Shown here: one piece after another, positions 63,581 to 64,000 of the stretch
Layout of the letters: each line of letters opens with the position of its first letter
How positions within the stretch are numbered: position 1 is the stretch's first letter
Source: Diprion similis
Taxonomy: Eukaryota; Arthropoda; Insecta; Hymenoptera; Diprionidae
Assembly (NCBI RefSeq): GCF_021155765.1
Contig: NC_060106.1
Location: 21,106,031-21,170,030 of the forward strand
Length of the DNA: 64,000 nt
Reading direction: 5' to 3'
The notes under the pieces: generated by a model
Seen by the model: the letters and a program-made list of their open reading frames with translations, nothing else
Databases searched by the model: none
Told to the model about the DNA's origin: nothing
Position numbers and translations under genes: made by a program

Positions 63581-64000
63581 GTAAGGCTAACCCCTTTGGA
63601 TTTTTGGCGGAAATTTCGACGTCATCGGAAAGTGCTGCAATTAATTCTGTAAGGCACTATTCCGACGTATTTTTGCGAGAGAAATCGATTGAGCGCAGTC
63701 CCAATACGCTGCGAGCAACGCGTGAAAAGTTACAGCCAAAAAACTGCAGATTTTCGTCGTCATTTCTCTGTTGTTGGTCCCACGTTATTTTCGACCTCTT
63801 TTCTGATTTCCTGGGGGTCGAATTACTCTAGAAAGGGTCATACGATTCGATTCCAAGCCGAGAAATTTTCAGCTCAAAAATTCACCAAAAAGTAAGGCTA
63901 ACCCCTTTGGATTTTTGGCGGAAATTTCGACGTCATCGAGAAGTGCTGCAATTAATTCTGTCAGGCACTATTCCGACGTATTTTTGCGAGAGAAATCGAT

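Larger units (their letters stand above)
55807..64000 (+). repeat. Tandem satellite array, 311 bp monomer, 26 complete copies and a partial
   Basis: Taking GTAAGGCTAACCCC as the phase mark, copies start at 55807, 56117 and then every 311 bp to 63892. The first interval is 310 bp and the 25 that follow are all exactly 311. Identity between copies is very high except for the first, which is the most diverged. The array runs off the window. Open frames of 72-103 codons recur in each copy but mostly begin at TTG, differ by frame between copies because 311 is not a multiple of three, and show no known domain, so the array is treated as noncoding. It is orientation-uniform. A centromeric or pericentromeric role is possible but not shown. 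Confidence 0.97.

Noticed and set aside
56140-63895. Repeated 72-103 codon open frames in the satellite, starting like MAEISTSSKS or MDFWRKFRRH
   Set aside because: Most begin at TTG rather than ATG, the 311 bp period shifts frame between copies, and no domain is recognised. They are a by-product of the monomer sequence.
1-64000. CRISPR arrays, operons, ribosome-binding sites and other prokaryotic features
   Set aside because: The window is clearly eukaryotic (spliced genes, OST4, axonemal dynein). The regular repeats are a tandem satellite with no spacers.

Overview
This is eukaryotic nuclear DNA from an insect. Coding exons are short, are separated by GT-AG introns, and sit in AT-rich, microsatellite-rich noncoding DNA. 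The genes include an insect-type gustatory receptor and the receptor tyrosine kinase Torso, an arthropod family. A holometabolous insect is likely. A sawfly-like hymenopteran is my best guess from overall texture, but nothing in the window proves the order.

Layout. Positions 1-22310 hold no gene I can recognise: simple repeats, G-rich and CT/GA tracts, one copy of a ~370 bp inverted-repeat element (10059-10430), and a few ambiguous open segments. From 22311 on there are five confident genes, all on the + strand, whose exons I joined by hand: a seven-exon gustatory receptor (22311-25541, 386 aa) carrying a second copy of the inverted-repeat element in intron 4; OST4, a 34-residue oligosaccharyltransferase subunit (26861-26965); torso (29754-40962, 18 exons, 848 aa); a nose-resistant-to-fluoxetine (NRF-6) type acyltransferase (45883-51012, 12 exons, 746 aa); and the axonemal dynein intermediate chain DNAI2 (52167-54771, 10 exons, 597 aa). 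Between torso and the NRF-6 gene lie a possible small secreted peptide (42082-42372) and a broken hAT transposase-like gene (44844-45705).

From 55807 to the right edge (and certainly beyond) the window is a tandem satellite. The monomer is 311 bp, with 26 complete copies visible and no length change between successive copies except in the first. The copies form higher-order repeats: a dimer, a 10- or 8-monomer block, and a trimer. Two decayed partial monomers lie outside the array edge at 55013-55330.

The genes do not form a pathway. They are ordinary neighbours with unrelated roles: taste or smell, N-glycosylation, terminal patterning and moulting signalling, lipid or yolk-related membrane acyl transfer, and cilium motility. 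I found no clearly new multi-gene system. The strongest items for follow-up are the nested satellite organisation, the affinity of the gustatory receptor, and the double fold-back repeat family.
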